From Paenirhodobacter hankyongi (GTDB lineage: Bacteria; Pseudomonadota; Alphaproteobacteria; Rhodobacterales; Rhodobacteraceae), in the NCBI RefSeq assembly GCF_003664585.1, contig NZ_RCHI01000002.1:186001-250000 (forward strand): 64,000 nt of DNA, read 5' to 3'. A program made the position numbers and the translations under genes. Under the pieces are notes generated by a model. That model had not been told where the DNA came from, searched no databases, and saw only the letters and a program-made list of their open reading frames with translations. Positions 1-8,757 of this stretch are shown piece by piece; the first letter of the stretch is position 1; every line of letters begins with the position of its first letter.

Positions 1-189
1 AAATGGTTCAACAGCACCAAGGGTTTCGGCTTCATCGAACCGAAGAACGGCGGACGGGACATCTTTGTCCACATCTCGGCGCTCGAGCGCGCAGGCATCG
101 CGCAGCTCAATGATGGCCAGGCCGTCACCTACGAAGTCGAGACCGGCCGCGACGGCCGTGAATCCGCTCGCGATCTGAAGGTCGCCTGA
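1..189 (+). CDS. cold-shock domain protein, 5'-truncated by window edge
   Basis: The last 62 codons of a CspA-family protein. The frame opens inside the first RNA-binding strand (KWFNSTKGFGFI) and continues through the second RNP motif (DIFVHISALE), ending at TGA 187-189. Family members are about 66-70 residues, so only a few N-terminal residues lie off the window. CspA-type proteins are small OB-fold RNA chaperones that bind single-stranded nucleic acid in the cytoplasm. A small ORF with a good ribosome-binding site follows after 56 bases and may share the transcript. Which paralog of the family this is cannot be told from the fragment. Confidence 0.93.
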   Translation, partial: KWFNSTKGFGFIEPKNGGRDIFVHISALERAGIAQLNDGQAVTYEVETGRDGRESARDLKVA

Positions 190-245
190 TCGGAACGATC
201 CTGGATCCGGCCCCACCGGCCGGATCACACGATCAAGGAGGCGTC

Positions 246-464
246 ATGCCCCGCAAGGATAAGACCAGCGGTTTTTTCCGCGAAATTGCTCAGGCGCCGA
301 CCTCGGCGCAGGAGCGCACCGATGCCGCGGTCAAGCTGATCCGCGAGACCGAAGCGGAATCGCGCGCGGATCTGACCGCAAGCCTGCGCGCTGCACGCAT
401 CGCACGTGACGCGGGCGGCATGCCCCCCGCTGCACCGTCCGGCAAGGCCAAGTCGCGCAGCTGA
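246..464 (+). CDS. small hypothetical protein downstream of the cold-shock gene
   Basis: A 72-residue basic, Ala/Arg-rich protein that I do not recognise. The start is supported by a strong Shine-Dalgarno, AAGGAGG at about 235-241, followed by GTC-free spacing to ATG 246. It has no signal peptide and no transmembrane segment. The middle (residues 20-50) is predicted helical and charged, with alternating Glu and Arg, and the tail is a disordered Pro/Ser/Lys/Arg stretch. Position directly behind a cold-shock gene suggests co-expression. Function unknown. Another frame overlaps here, but only this one has a ribosome-binding site. Confidence 0.6.
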   Translation: MPRKDKTSGFFREIAQAPTSAQERTDAAVKLIRETEAESRADLTASLRAARIARDAGGMPPAAPSGKAKSRS

Positions 465-530
465 GCCGCGCGCATCCAGCACACAGAGATTCCCGGAGCT
501 TCTCTTCGGGATGTTACGGAGGGCCCAACC

Positions 531-692
531 ATGGCTGCCGAAAAAAAGCCTTCGGGCAAGACCCACGGGGTGCATAAGGCGCCTCATCGGGAAGAGCACC
601 CCAGCCTCGGCTGGCATGAGTTCTTCCAGAGCCTCGTCACCGAGAGATCTCCGGACCGTCGGCGTGCACTGCCGCATGGGATCCAGGAGTAG
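531..692 (+). CDS. small hypothetical protein, 53 residues
   Basis: ATG at 531 follows a purine-rich ACGGAGGG (517-524) at normal spacing, and the frame runs 53 codons to TAG 690-692. The product is hydrophilic, rich in Lys/His/Glu at the start (KTHGVHKAPHREEH), with a short aromatic patch (GWHEFFQSL). It has no membrane segment and I recognise no family. A rho-independent-type hairpin lies about 110 bases downstream, consistent with a short transcript ending there. It could be the third gene of a cold-shock-linked unit or a remnant of the neighbouring mobile region. Confidence 0.45.
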   Translation: MAAEKKPSGKTHGVHKAPHREEHPSLGWHEFFQSLVTERSPDRRRALPHGIQE

Positions 693-801
693 GCTTTCAC
701 CGCCACGACGGTGAAGGGCATTCCCGGTGAGGCGGCTGAGTGCGATATGGCTCCACGTCGAGCCGATCAGTGTTCGTCGGATCACTCACCGGGAGGTGGA
801 G

Positions 802-833
802 CGGCAGGGGGAAATCCCTGCCGTTTCGCTTTT
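802..833 (+). terminator. rho-independent terminator-like hairpin
   Basis: A perfect 8-bp stem, CGGCAGGG (802-809) with CCCTGCCG (816-823), has a 6-nt loop and is followed by TTTCGCTTTT. It would end plus-strand transcription from the cspA-small ORF group before the integrase remnant. The rest of 693-983 shows no gene I can support. Confidence 0.65.
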
Positions 834-983
834 GGCTGTTCCCGGCGCCCGCACCGACTCAAGGCGGGCGGGCACGATTTCGCGCCCCTCCGCTGCGGCG
901 GCCATGATGGCGTTTCGGCGTTGATCCGGGCCATCTGCCGGCCGGACGTCTCTAGCGCGCTGGTCACTGCTGATCCCGGCCTC

Positions 984-1235
984 GGTTGTCGCCGCGCCGG
1001 CATTGAGCATTGCACGCCACATGATCTGCGCCGAACCGCAGGCCGATTCATGGTCGAGGCGGGCGTTCCGATCGAGGAGGTGGCGCAGTATCTCGGGCAC
1101 TCGAACCCGAGTGTGACCCGCTCGACCTATGCGCAGTTCAGCCCGCAGCATCTGCGCGCCGCGGCAGGTTCACTGGAGCCCTCTGGACCCGTGTTGGTCC
1201 AGCGCACTAGAGGGAAAACCCTGAAAAACTCATAA
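984..1235 (+). pseudogene. tyrosine recombinase (phage-type integrase), C-terminal remnant
   Basis: The frame carries the C-terminal catalytic part of a tyrosine recombinase: HDLRRT (the H-x-x-R box), LGHSNPSVT (the LGH box) and STYAQFSP (the tyrosine nucleophile). It ends at TAA 1233-1235. The N-terminal DNA-binding domain and the first catalytic arginine are absent, and codons upstream of about 984 do not resemble an integrase, so this is a fragment. It lies 15 bases from the 3' end of tRNA-Arg(CCT), a classic integration position. It most likely marks an old integrated element that has been lost. Confidence 0.75.
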
Positions 1236-1249
1236 GTATTTGATTTTAT

Positions 1250-1326
1250 TGGTGACCCCGAGTGGATTCGAACCACCAACCTGCCCCTTAGGAGGGGGCT
1301 GCTCTATCCAGTTGAGCCACGGGGCC
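1250..1326 (-). tRNA. tRNA-Arg, anticodon CCT
   Basis: On the minus strand the sequence folds into a full cloverleaf. The acceptor is GGCCCCG/CGGGGTC with discriminator A. The D arm is GCTC...GAGC. The anticodon stem GCCCC/GGGGC encloses loop CTCCTAA, giving anticodon CCT. The T arm is GGTGG-TTCGAAT-CCACT. The terminal CCA is encoded (1250-1252). It reads the AGG arginine codon. The adjacent integrase remnant suggests that its 3' half has served as an attachment site. Confidence 0.96.
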
Positions 1327-1513
1327 ACACTCGTCTTTTTTGCGGGGAAAACCGCTGAAACGCAAGCATGCGGAGGACGAGGATACGGGAAACTGCGGAC
1401 ATGAAAAGGGGGAGCGTATTGGCCCACCGCTCCCCCCCTCAATTTCCCTGCTGCGATCGGAGTCTACACGCGGCAGCTGTTCGGTTTCGGGTTTTTCGGA
1501 GTCTCGCCCGTCG

Positions 1514-1529
1514 CCGTTATCGCTAACAT
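1514..1529. promoter_or_regulatory. LacI-family operator candidate
   Basis: The minus strand reads ATGTTAGCGATAACGG, an inverted repeat GTTA-N4-TAAC with a CG-centred core as expected for LacI-family sites. It resembles the gluconate-repressor type consensus ATGTTA-N4-TAACAT. It sits 74 bases before the LacI-family gene. A weak sigma70-like promoter may follow (TTGCCA at 1535-1540, AATATT at 1558-1563). Autoregulation is inferred. Confidence 0.55.
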
Positions 1530-1602
1530 AGCGCTTGCCAGACGCTTGCGCAAGGGAAATATTTGGCGCTAAGCATGAAGGACATTCACGAAAGGTTTTC
1601 GA

Positions 1603-2634
1603 TTGGCTCGCTCTCCGGTTGACCCGCGTCGTCCCCTTACCCTGCGTGACGTTTCCGAGGCCTCGGGGGTCTCCGAGATGACGGTCAGCCGCGTGCTGCG
1701 CAACCGCGGCGACGTGTCCGAGGCGACGCGCGAGAAGGTGCTCGAGGCGGCGCGCACGCTTGGCTATGTGCCGAACAAGATCGCCGGCGCCCTCGCCTCG
1801 CAGCGGGTGAACCTGGTCGGCGTGATCATCCCGTCGCTGTCGAACCTCGTCTTTCCCGAAGTGCTCTCGGGGATCTCGGCCGAGCTCGAGGACACCGGGC
1901 TGCAGCCGGTCGTCGGCGTCACCAACTATCGCCCCGACAAGGAAGAGGCGGTGCTCTACGAGATGCTGTCGTGGCGCCCCTCGGGGGTCATCATCGCCGG
2001 GCTCGAACACACCGAGGCGGCGCGCGCCATGCTCGAGAACGCCGGCGTGCCGGTGGTCGAGATCATGGATGTCGACGGCGAGGGGGTCGACTCGGTCGTC
2101 GGCATCTCGCACCGGCGCGCCGGGCGGCACATGGCCGAGGCGATCATCGCCGCGGGCTATCGCAAGATCGGCTTCCTCGGCACCAAGATGCCCGAGGACC
2201 ACCGCGCCCGCAAACGCTTCGAGGGCTTCAGCGAGGGCCTCGCCGCCGCCGGGCTGACGGTCAACGACACCGAGTTCTACTCGGGCGGCTCGGCGCTGCT
2301 GAAGGGGCGCGAGATGACCCAGGCGATCCTCGCGCGCAGCCCGGAGCTCGATTTCCTCTATTACTCAAACGACATGATCGGCGCGGGTGGACTCCTGTGG
2401 TGTCTCGAGAATGGCTATGACGTGCCCGAACGGCTGGGCCTTGCGGGGTTCAACGGCGTCGACCTGCTCGAGGGGCTGCCACGGCGGCTCGCCACGATGG
2501 ACGCCTGCCGGCGCGAGATCGGCCGCAAGGCGGCCGAGATCATCGCCGGGCGCCCGCACAGCGGCATGATCGGCGGCGAGGTGATCGAGCTTGAACCCGT
2601 GCTGCAGCTCGGCGACACGATCCGGCGGCGCTGA
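1603..2634 (+). CDS. LacI-family transcriptional regulator (GntR/gluconate-repressor-like)
   Basis: A 343-residue regulator starting at TTG 1603 behind GAAAGG. The N-terminus has the LacI helix-turn-helix (TLRDVSEASGVSEMTVSRVL) and hinge helix (NKIAGALASQ). It is followed by a periplasmic-binding-protein-like effector domain running to the end (VGVIIPSLSNLVFPEV; FLYYSNDMIGAGGL). Length is normal for the family. The general pattern resembles gluconate-type repressors, but no gluconate uptake or catabolic gene is nearby, so the ligand is uncertain. A LacI-type operator lies upstream. The stop abuts the stop of the convergent permease gene with no gap. Confidence 0.9.
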   Translation: MARSPVDPRRPLTLRDVSEASGVSEMTVSRVLRNRGDVSEATREKVLEAARTLGYVPNKIAGALASQRVNLVGVIIPSLSNLVFPEVLSGISAELEDTGLQPVVGVTNYRPDKEEAVLYEMLSWRPSGVIIAGLEHTEAARAMLENAGVPVVEIMDVDGEGVDSVVGISHRRAGRHMAEAIIAAGYRKIGFLGTKMPEDHRARKRFEGFSEGLAAAGLTVNDTEFYSGGSALLKGREMTQAILARSPELDFLYYSNDMIGAGGLLWCLENGYDVPERLGLAGFNGVDLLEGLPRRLATMDACRREIGRKAAEIIAGRPHSGMIGGEVIELEPVLQLGDTIRRR

Positions 2635-3456
2635 TCAGCGCCGCGCCGCCCAGCTGGCGGAAGCATATTGCCGGGTGTAGAATTCGCCCATCAGCCCGAT
2701 CATCAGCAGCGCCAGCCCGAAGACCAGCGAATAGTGCCAGTTCGAGAAATGCGGGTTGTAGTTGATGAAGGTGTATCCCCGCGCTTGGTCGATGGTGTGG
2801 AACAGCGGGTTCCAGCTGAACAGCGCCAGCATCTTGTGGGTCAGGTTGTTCGCCACGAACATCTTGCCCGAGGCGATCATGTTCGCACGCGAATAGACCG
2901 CCTGGAGAATGCTGACGAAGCCCGGCGCCCAGGGCTTGGCCGCGAGGAAGACGAGGCCGAGCGCCACCCCGGTGAACCACGACAGCAACACCATCCCCAT
3001 CGCCCCCACCCAGTCGTAGATCTCGATCGGTCCCCAGGCGGCGTGGTAGATGTAGAGCACCACCACCATCGACAGCACCTGCAGGTAAAGCGCGCTCAGA
3101 GCCGCCGCGGTGATCGAGACGGCCGTGGTCATCGGCGCATGTTTCATCATCGCCGAGGTCGAGCTTTCGGCCCCGAAGACCGCCCCCATGGCCTTGGTAT
3201 GGGTCAGGTAGAGAAAAATCCCGCTCATGATGTAGAGCAGGAAGTTGCCGCGGATCGCGCTGCCGCGCATCCCGAGCAGCGAGTACATCACGTAAAAGCT
3301 CACCACGAGCAGCACGGTCTGCACCATGTTACGCAGAAGGCCGAGGATGGCGTTGCCCTGCGAACGGCGGATATGCCGCACCGTGGCGTGATAGATCAGC
3401 TCCAGAAGACTGAAGGTCGACCCGAGGGTACTTTTGCTGCGCTCTGCCCTGAACAT
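2635..3456 (-). CDS. ABC-2 type polysaccharide export permease
   Basis: A 273-residue inner-membrane protein with about six hydrophobic segments (for example TVLLVVSFYVMYSLLG and FLLYIMSGIFLYLT). This is the layout of KpsM/RfbA-type ABC-2 permeases, which export capsule or O-antigen chains with a separate ATPase. No ATP-binding subunit is encoded beside it, so its KpsT-like partner must be elsewhere. Nearby sugar-nucleotide and glycosyltransferase genes support a role in surface-glycan export. It is divergent from cysQ and convergent with the LacI gene. The substrate is not known from sequence. Confidence 0.82.
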   Translation of the reverse strand: MFRAERSKSTLGSTFSLLELIYHATVRHIRRSQGNAILGLLRNMVQTVLLVVSFYVMYSLLGMRGSAIRGNFLLYIMSGIFLYLTHTKAMGAVFGAESSTSAMMKHAPMTTAVSITAAALSALYLQVLSMVVVLYIYHAAWGPIEIYDWVGAMGMVLLSWFTGVALGLVFLAAKPWAPGFVSILQAVYSRANMIASGKMFVANNLTHKMLALFSWNPLFHTIDQARGYTFINYNPHFSNWHYSLVFGLALLMIGLMGEFYTRQYASASWAARR

Positions 3457-3509
3457 GGTCCCGCCCTGCTGCCTCGCGACGATTGTGGCCCGGGAACCTT
3501 GCCGATCCC

Positions 3510-3539
3510 TTGACAGTCATCTTAAGTTCCCCGTCAGAT
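3510..3539 (+). promoter_or_regulatory. sigma70-like promoter candidate for cysQ
   Basis: A perfect -35 box TTGACA (3510-3515) is followed after 18 bases by a weak -10, TCAGAT (3534-3539). It would give a leader of about 35 bases before the chosen cysQ start at 3581. The -10 matches the consensus at only three positions. Confidence 0.4.
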
Positions 3540-3580
3540 CATGGCAATTGGGCCTGGATGTGGCCGGAATGGAGTTGAAA

Positions 3581-4378
3581 ATGGATTTCGAGCGTCTCGT
3601 GACGATCATGCGCAGGCTGGCCCTCGAGGCGGGCGACAGGATCATGGAGATCTACAACTCGCCTGATTTCGAGGTGAAATCGAAATCCGACAACTCGCCG
3701 GTGACCGAGGCCGATGAGGCAGCGGATGCGCTGATCTCGGAGGGGCTGGCCGAGGCCTTCCCGCAGATGGCCCTCGTCACCGAGGAACAGGCCGCCTCGC
3801 ACGGCCAGCACGTCAGCACCTTCCTGATCGTCGACCCGCTCGACGGCACGAAGGAATTCGTCCAGCGCCGCGGCGATTTCACCGTCAACATCGCCTATGT
3901 CGAGAACGGCGTGCCGCTGCGCGGCGTGGTCTATGCCCCGGCGAAGGGGCGGCTTTTCTACACCCTCGCCGATGGCCGCTCGGTCGAGGAGGTCGGCCCC
4001 GACTTCGCCAAGGACGCGCCCGGCGAACAGCGCCCGATCACCGCCTCGGTGCCGGACAACCGCGGGCTGATGGTCGTCGCCTCGAAGTCGCACCGCGACC
4101 AGGCGACGGACGATTACATCGCGCGCTATGCGGTCAAGGACATGACCTCGGCCGGCTCCTCGCTGAAGTTCTGCCTGGTCGCCACCGGCGAGGCGGATCT
4201 TTACCCGCGCCTTGGCCGCACCATGGAATGGGACACCGCGGCGGGCGATGCCGTGCTGCGCGGCGCGGGCGGCACCATGGTCCGCTTCGAGGATCACGCC
4301 CCCTTCGTCTATGGCAAGGAAGGCTTCGCCAACCCGTTCTTCATCGCCTATGCGCCCGGCGTTCTGCTGGTGAAGTGA
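3581..4378 (+). CDS. cysQ: 3'(2'),5'-bisphosphate nucleotidase CysQ
   Basis: A 265-residue member of the inositol-monophosphatase superfamily. It should hydrolyse 3'-phosphoadenosine 5'-phosphate (PAP) to AMP, clearing the by-product of sulfate transfer. The metal-binding motifs are visible: VTEEQA, DPLDGTKEF and EWDTAAGDAVL. I chose the ATG at 3581 because GGAG lies 6 bases upstream; an ATG at 3569 is also in frame. The gene opens the run leading to galU, galE, glycosyltransferases and a sulfotransferase, and the latter would generate PAP. A second family member lies at 41247-42044. Confidence 0.9.
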   Translation: MDFERLVTIMRRLALEAGDRIMEIYNSPDFEVKSKSDNSPVTEADEAADALISEGLAEAFPQMALVTEEQAASHGQHVSTFLIVDPLDGTKEFVQRRGDFTVNIAYVENGVPLRGVVYAPAKGRLFYTLADGRSVEEVGPDFAKDAPGEQRPITASVPDNRGLMVVASKSHRDQATDDYIARYAVKDMTSAGSSLKFCLVATGEADLYPRLGRTMEWDTAAGDAVLRGAGGTMVRFEDHAPFVYGKEGFANPFFIAYAPGVLLVK

Positions 4379-4382
4379 CCCC

Positions 4383-4419
4383 GGCTGCCGCGGCGTGCCC
4401 CCGATTCGCCGCGGCAGCC
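4383..4419. terminator. strong inverted repeat after cysQ (terminator-like)
   Basis: A 13-bp perfect stem, GGCTGCCGCGGCG (4383-4395) with CGCCGCGGCAGCC (4407-4419), begins 5 bases after the cysQ stop. No T-tract follows. A second, weaker hairpin with AGCCG/CGGCT arms (4484-4488, 4496-4500) runs into TTTTT and could be the true intrinsic terminator. Confidence 0.5.
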
Positions 4420-4536
4420 CCCCGTTCCGGGCCCCTGCCCGCGCCGCCCCCCGCGGCCGGAAATATCCGCCCAAGCAACAATGAGCCGAAATCCGCGGCT
4501 TTTTCTCACAACTCATTTTTCCGCTCGGCAGCGCGC

Positions 4537-4565
4537 TTGAGAACCCCGCGGTTCTGGACGAGAAT
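4537..4565 (+). promoter_or_regulatory. sigma70-like promoter candidate for galU-galE
   Basis: TTGAGA (4537-4542), a 17-base spacer and GAGAAT (4560-4565) match the sigma70 consensus at five and four positions. The predicted start lies about 40 bases before the galU ATG at 4614, downstream of the cysQ hairpins. This implies that galU has its own promoter. Confidence 0.45.
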
Positions 4566-4613
4566 GCCGCCGTGTCTACGCGAGCCGACAGGCTCAAATC
4601 AAAAAGGTGCATA

Positions 4614-5507
4614 ATGAAACGCAAGGTCACGAAAGCGATTTTCCCCGTCGCCGGCCTCGGGACCCGCTTCCTCCCGGCCACCAAGTCGATCCCGAAAGAG
4701 ATCCTGACCCTGGTCGACCGGCCGCTCATTCAATACGCGATTGACGAGGCCCGTGCGGCCGGCATCAAGGAATTCATCTTCGTGACCTCGCGCGGCAAGT
4801 CCGCCCTGGAAGACTATTTCGACGACGCCCCCGAACTCGAAGCGTCGCTGCGCAAGAAGGGCAAGACCGAGCTTCTCGAAGCGCTCCAGGCCACCAACAT
4901 GGATTCCGGCGCCATCGCCTACGTTCGTCAGAACCGCCCGCTCGGCCTTGGCCATGCGGTGTGGTGCGCGCGCAAGCTCGTCGCCGACGAGCCCTTCGCG
5001 GTGATCCTGACCGATGACGTCATCGCCGCCGACAAGCCCTGTCTGCAGCAGATGATGGAAGCCCATGCCGAAACCGGCGGCAACGTCGTCGCGGCGATGG
5101 AAGTCCCGACCGAGAAGACCTCGTCCTATGGCATCCTCGACATCGAGAGCGAGAACGGCCAGATGGTCAAGGTGCGCCACATGGTCGAGAAGCCGAAGGC
5201 GGAAGAGGCGCCCTCGAACCTCGCCGTCATCGGCCGCTACATCCTGACGCCCGAGGTGATGAACAACCTCAACCAGAAGAAGGAAGGCGCCGGCGGCGAG
5301 ATCCAGCTGACCGACGCGATCGCCGAGGAACTGACCAAGGGCAACCCGGTCTATGGCTTCCGCTTCCGCGGCCAGCGCTATGACTGCGGCTCGAAGGCGG
5401 GCTTCCTGCAGGCGACGGTGGCCTTCGGCCTTGCCCGTCCGGACCTGCGCGACGAGTTCGCGGGCTTCCTTTCCGACATCATGGCGATGCAGAAGGCGGC
5501 CGAGTAA
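4614..5507 (+). CDS. galU: UTP-glucose-1-phosphate uridylyltransferase
   Basis: A 297-residue nucleotidyltransferase making UDP-glucose from glucose-1-phosphate and UTP in the cytoplasm. The N-terminal nucleotide-binding signature GLGTRFLPATKSIPKEIL and the region DRPLIQYAIDEA are standard for bacterial GalU. The C-terminus carries the expected sugar-binding stretch (GEIQLTDAIAEE). The start at 4614 follows AAAAAGG; a longer in-frame start at 4572 has no ribosome-binding site. galE follows after 6 bases, giving a two-gene unit that supplies UDP-glucose and UDP-galactose. The ugd product at 19958-21133 would use the same UDP-glucose pool. Confidence 0.95.
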   Translation: MKRKVTKAIFPVAGLGTRFLPATKSIPKEILTLVDRPLIQYAIDEARAAGIKEFIFVTSRGKSALEDYFDDAPELEASLRKKGKTELLEALQATNMDSGAIAYVRQNRPLGLGHAVWCARKLVADEPFAVILTDDVIAADKPCLQQMMEAHAETGGNVVAAMEVPTEKTSSYGILDIESENGQMVKVRHMVEKPKAEEAPSNLAVIGRYILTPEVMNNLNQKKEGAGGEIQLTDAIAEELTKGNPVYGFRFRGQRYDCGSKAGFLQATVAFGLARPDLRDEFAGFLSDIMAMQKAAE

Positions 5508-5513
5508 GCAACG

Positions 5514-6500
<987 letters not shown>

Positions 6501-6518
6501 CACCCCACGGGGGGTGCC

Positions 6519-7550
6519 ATGATTTCACTTGCTGATCTGTGGCAGGCAGGACGGCTGCGCGCGAAGCGCCGCTACCTGCTGGCCCGCGCGATCCGGCGGC
6601 GGCGTCATCTCACGTCGCGCGTCGACCGGACGGCGCAGATCCGCAAGGGGGATATCCTTCTCTTCGCCACGATCCGGAACGAGGCGGCGCGACTGCCGTT
6701 CTTCCTGCGCCATTACCGCGCGCTTGGGGTGAATCATTTCCTGTTCGTGGACAATGCCAGCGACGATGGCAGCCCCGAGGCGCTGGCGGCCGAGCCCGAC
6801 GTGTCGCTCTGGACGACGCGGGCCAGCTATCGCGGTTCCCGCTTCGGGATGGACTGGCTGAACGGGCTGCTCGCGCGCCACGGCAGCGGGCACTGGTGCC
6901 TGACCGTCGACGCCGACGAGCTTTTGCTGATTCCGCATGGCGATCGCGCGACGCTGCGCGAGCTGACCGCGGCACTCGATGCGCGCGGCCTGCCGATGAT
7001 GGCGGCGATGATGCTCGACCTCTATCCCGAGGGGCCGCTGTCCACCGCCCATGCCGCGCCCGGCGAGGACCCGACTCGGGCCCTGCCGCTCTTCGACGCC
7101 GAGGGTTACGATTGGGAATATCAGCCGAAATTCGGCAATATCTCGATCCGCGGCGGGGTGCGCCAGCGCGTCTTCTTCGCCGACGCCCCGGACCGTGCGC
7201 CGCATCTGCACAAGACCCCGCTGATCCGCTGGCACTGGCGCTATGCCTATGTCAGCTCGACCCATATCGCCCTGCCCCGGCGGTTGAATGCGGGCTTCGA
7301 TGTCCGGCTCGACGCGCCGACCGGGGTGCTCCTGCACACCAAGTTCCTCGGCGAGGTGATCGCGAAATCCCGCGATGAAAAGCTGCGGCGCGAGCATTTC
7401 ACCCATGCCGAGCGCTATGATGGTTACTATGACGGGATCATCGCCGATCCGGTCTTGCGCGATGCGCAGTCGCACCGGCTTTCGGACTGGCGCGATCTGG
7501 AGGCCCTCGGACTGATGACGCGCGGCAACTGGCAGGAGCCAAACCGTTGA
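6519..7550 (+). CDS. glycosyltransferase, GT2/GT92-like (tandem copy 1)
   Basis: A 343-residue cytoplasmic glycosyltransferase of the GT-A type. After a basic N-terminus come FATIRNEAARLPFFLRHYR and VDNASDDGS, where the nucleotide-sugar site lies, then the metal-binding DADE in LTVDADELL. The pattern fits the Glyco_tranf_2_4/GT92-like group used in surface polysaccharide synthesis. It begins 18 bases after galE, behind a GGGG-rich ribosome-binding site. The next gene is a clear paralog that shares these motifs almost residue for residue. Donor and acceptor sugars cannot be read from the sequence. Confidence 0.85.
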   Translation: MISLADLWQAGRLRAKRRYLLARAIRRRRHLTSRVDRTAQIRKGDILLFATIRNEAARLPFFLRHYRALGVNHFLFVDNASDDGSPEALAAEPDVSLWTTRASYRGSRFGMDWLNGLLARHGSGHWCLTVDADELLLIPHGDRATLRELTAALDARGLPMMAAMMLDLYPEGPLSTAHAAPGEDPTRALPLFDAEGYDWEYQPKFGNISIRGGVRQRVFFADAPDRAPHLHKTPLIRWHWRYAYVSSTHIALPRRLNAGFDVRLDAPTGVLLHTKFLGEVIAKSRDEKLRREHFTHAERYDGYYDGIIADPVLRDAQSHRLSDWRDLEALGLMTRGNWQEPNR

Positions 7551-7567
7551 CCACACAGAGACAATTG

Positions 7568-7596
7568 TTTACGCGACCGCCGCGACCGCCTATTCT
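7568..7596 (+). promoter_or_regulatory. weak promoter candidate before second glycosyltransferase
   Basis: TTTACG (7568-7573), a 17-base spacer and TATTCT (7591-7596) lie in the 186-base gap between the tandem glycosyltransferase genes. Each box matches the consensus at four positions. The gap otherwise holds no gene I can support. Confidence 0.28.
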
Positions 7597-7736
7597 CCCC
7601 CCGAATTCGTGAGGCCGGAAGGAACGGGCGGGCGAGGCGGGCAAGATGTTTCCGGAACGGAGACGATTTTACCCAGTTTCAACGGCTTTCCGTCACATTC
7701 TGGCCGGATGTGCAGATTTCTGGTGAGAGACGATCG

Positions 7737-8747
7737 GTGAACCTGAGAAGCCTATATCGCCTGAGGATGGAGCGCCGGCGACGTCAGCTGCGCGCATTCC
7801 GCAAGCGGCGGGAGCTTCGCATCGTCATCGACCGCACCAAGGCGATCGCGCCCTCCGACATCCTCGCCTTCGTCACCTTGCGCAACGAACGCATCCGCCT
7901 GCCCTATTTCCTGCGCTATTACCGCAACCTGGGGATCAAGCACTTCCTGATCGTCGACAATGGTTCGGACGACGGCTCGGACGCCTATCTCGAGGCGCAG
8001 GAAGACGTGTCGCTGTGGAGCACCGGGGCAAGCTACAAGGCCTCGTCCTTCGGTGTCGACTGGCTGAACCACCTGCTGCGCCATTATGGCACCGGGCACT
8101 GGACGCTGACCGTCGATCCGGACGAGTTCTTCGTCTACCCGTTTTGCGACACCCGCCCGATCGAGGCGCTGACCGACTGGCTCGACACCTACGACATCCG
8201 CTCCTTCCCGGCGATGCTGATCGACATGTATCCGAAGGGGCCGATCGACGCGGTGCCCTATCGCGAGGGGCAGAACCCGTTCGAGATCGCCTCGTGGTTC
8301 GATGCCGGCAATTACACGATCGCGCGCAACTGGTATTTCCAGAACCTCTGGATCCAGGGCGGGCCGCGGGCGCGGATGTTCTTCTCGAAGACGCCCGAGG
8401 CGGCGCCCTCGCTGAACAAGATCCCGCTGGTGAAATGGGAGCGAGACTTCGTCTTCGCCTCCTCGACCCACATGCTGCTGCCGCGCGGGCTGAACATGGT
8501 CTATGACGAATGGGGCGGCGAGAAGGCCTCGGGCTGTCTGCTGCACGCAAAGTTCCTCTCGCCCCTCACCGCCAAGGTCGCCGAGGAGATGAAGCGGCGC
8601 GAGCATTACGCCGGCTCGCGCGAATATGCCGCCTATCAGGAGACGCTGAGCGCCGAGCCGGACCTGTGGACGAAATGGTCCGAGAAATACATCAACTGGC
8701 GCCAGCTCGAGATTCTCGGGCTCATGTCGAAGGGCAACTGGGCATGA
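7737..8747 (+). CDS. glycosyltransferase, GT2/GT92-like (tandem copy 2)
   Basis: A 336-residue paralog of the preceding gene. It shows the same order of motifs: FVTLRNERIRLPYFLRYYR, VDNGSDDGS and LTVDPDEFF, where the first acidic residue of the DxD-like motif is kept. The C-terminus (LEILGLMSKGNW) also matches copy 1. I take GTG 7737, which has GAGAG 7 bases upstream; an in-frame GTG at 7710 would add nine residues. The two copies have diverged enough to use different donors or acceptors, which is an inference. The next gene begins 10 bases later. Confidence 0.85.
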   Translation: MNLRSLYRLRMERRRRQLRAFRKRRELRIVIDRTKAIAPSDILAFVTLRNERIRLPYFLRYYRNLGIKHFLIVDNGSDDGSDAYLEAQEDVSLWSTGASYKASSFGVDWLNHLLRHYGTGHWTLTVDPDEFFVYPFCDTRPIEALTDWLDTYDIRSFPAMLIDMYPKGPIDAVPYREGQNPFEIASWFDAGNYTIARNWYFQNLWIQGGPRARMFFSKTPEAAPSLNKIPLVKWERDFVFASSTHMLLPRGLNMVYDEWGGEKASGCLLHAKFLSPLTAKVAEEMKRREHYAGSREYAAYQETLSAEPDLWTKWSEKYINWRQLEILGLMSKGNWA

Positions 8748-8757
8748 GGGGTCGGCG

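Noticed and set aside
1254-1300. Second copy of the tRNA 3' end (attachment-site duplication) elsewhere in the window
   Set aside because: No repeat of the T-arm and acceptor sequence was seen downstream. The other side may be outside the window.
7645-7725. 26-codon ORF in the gap between the two glycosyltransferases
   Set aside because: It has no good ribosome-binding site, overlaps the possible 5' end of the next gene, and has no recognisable features.
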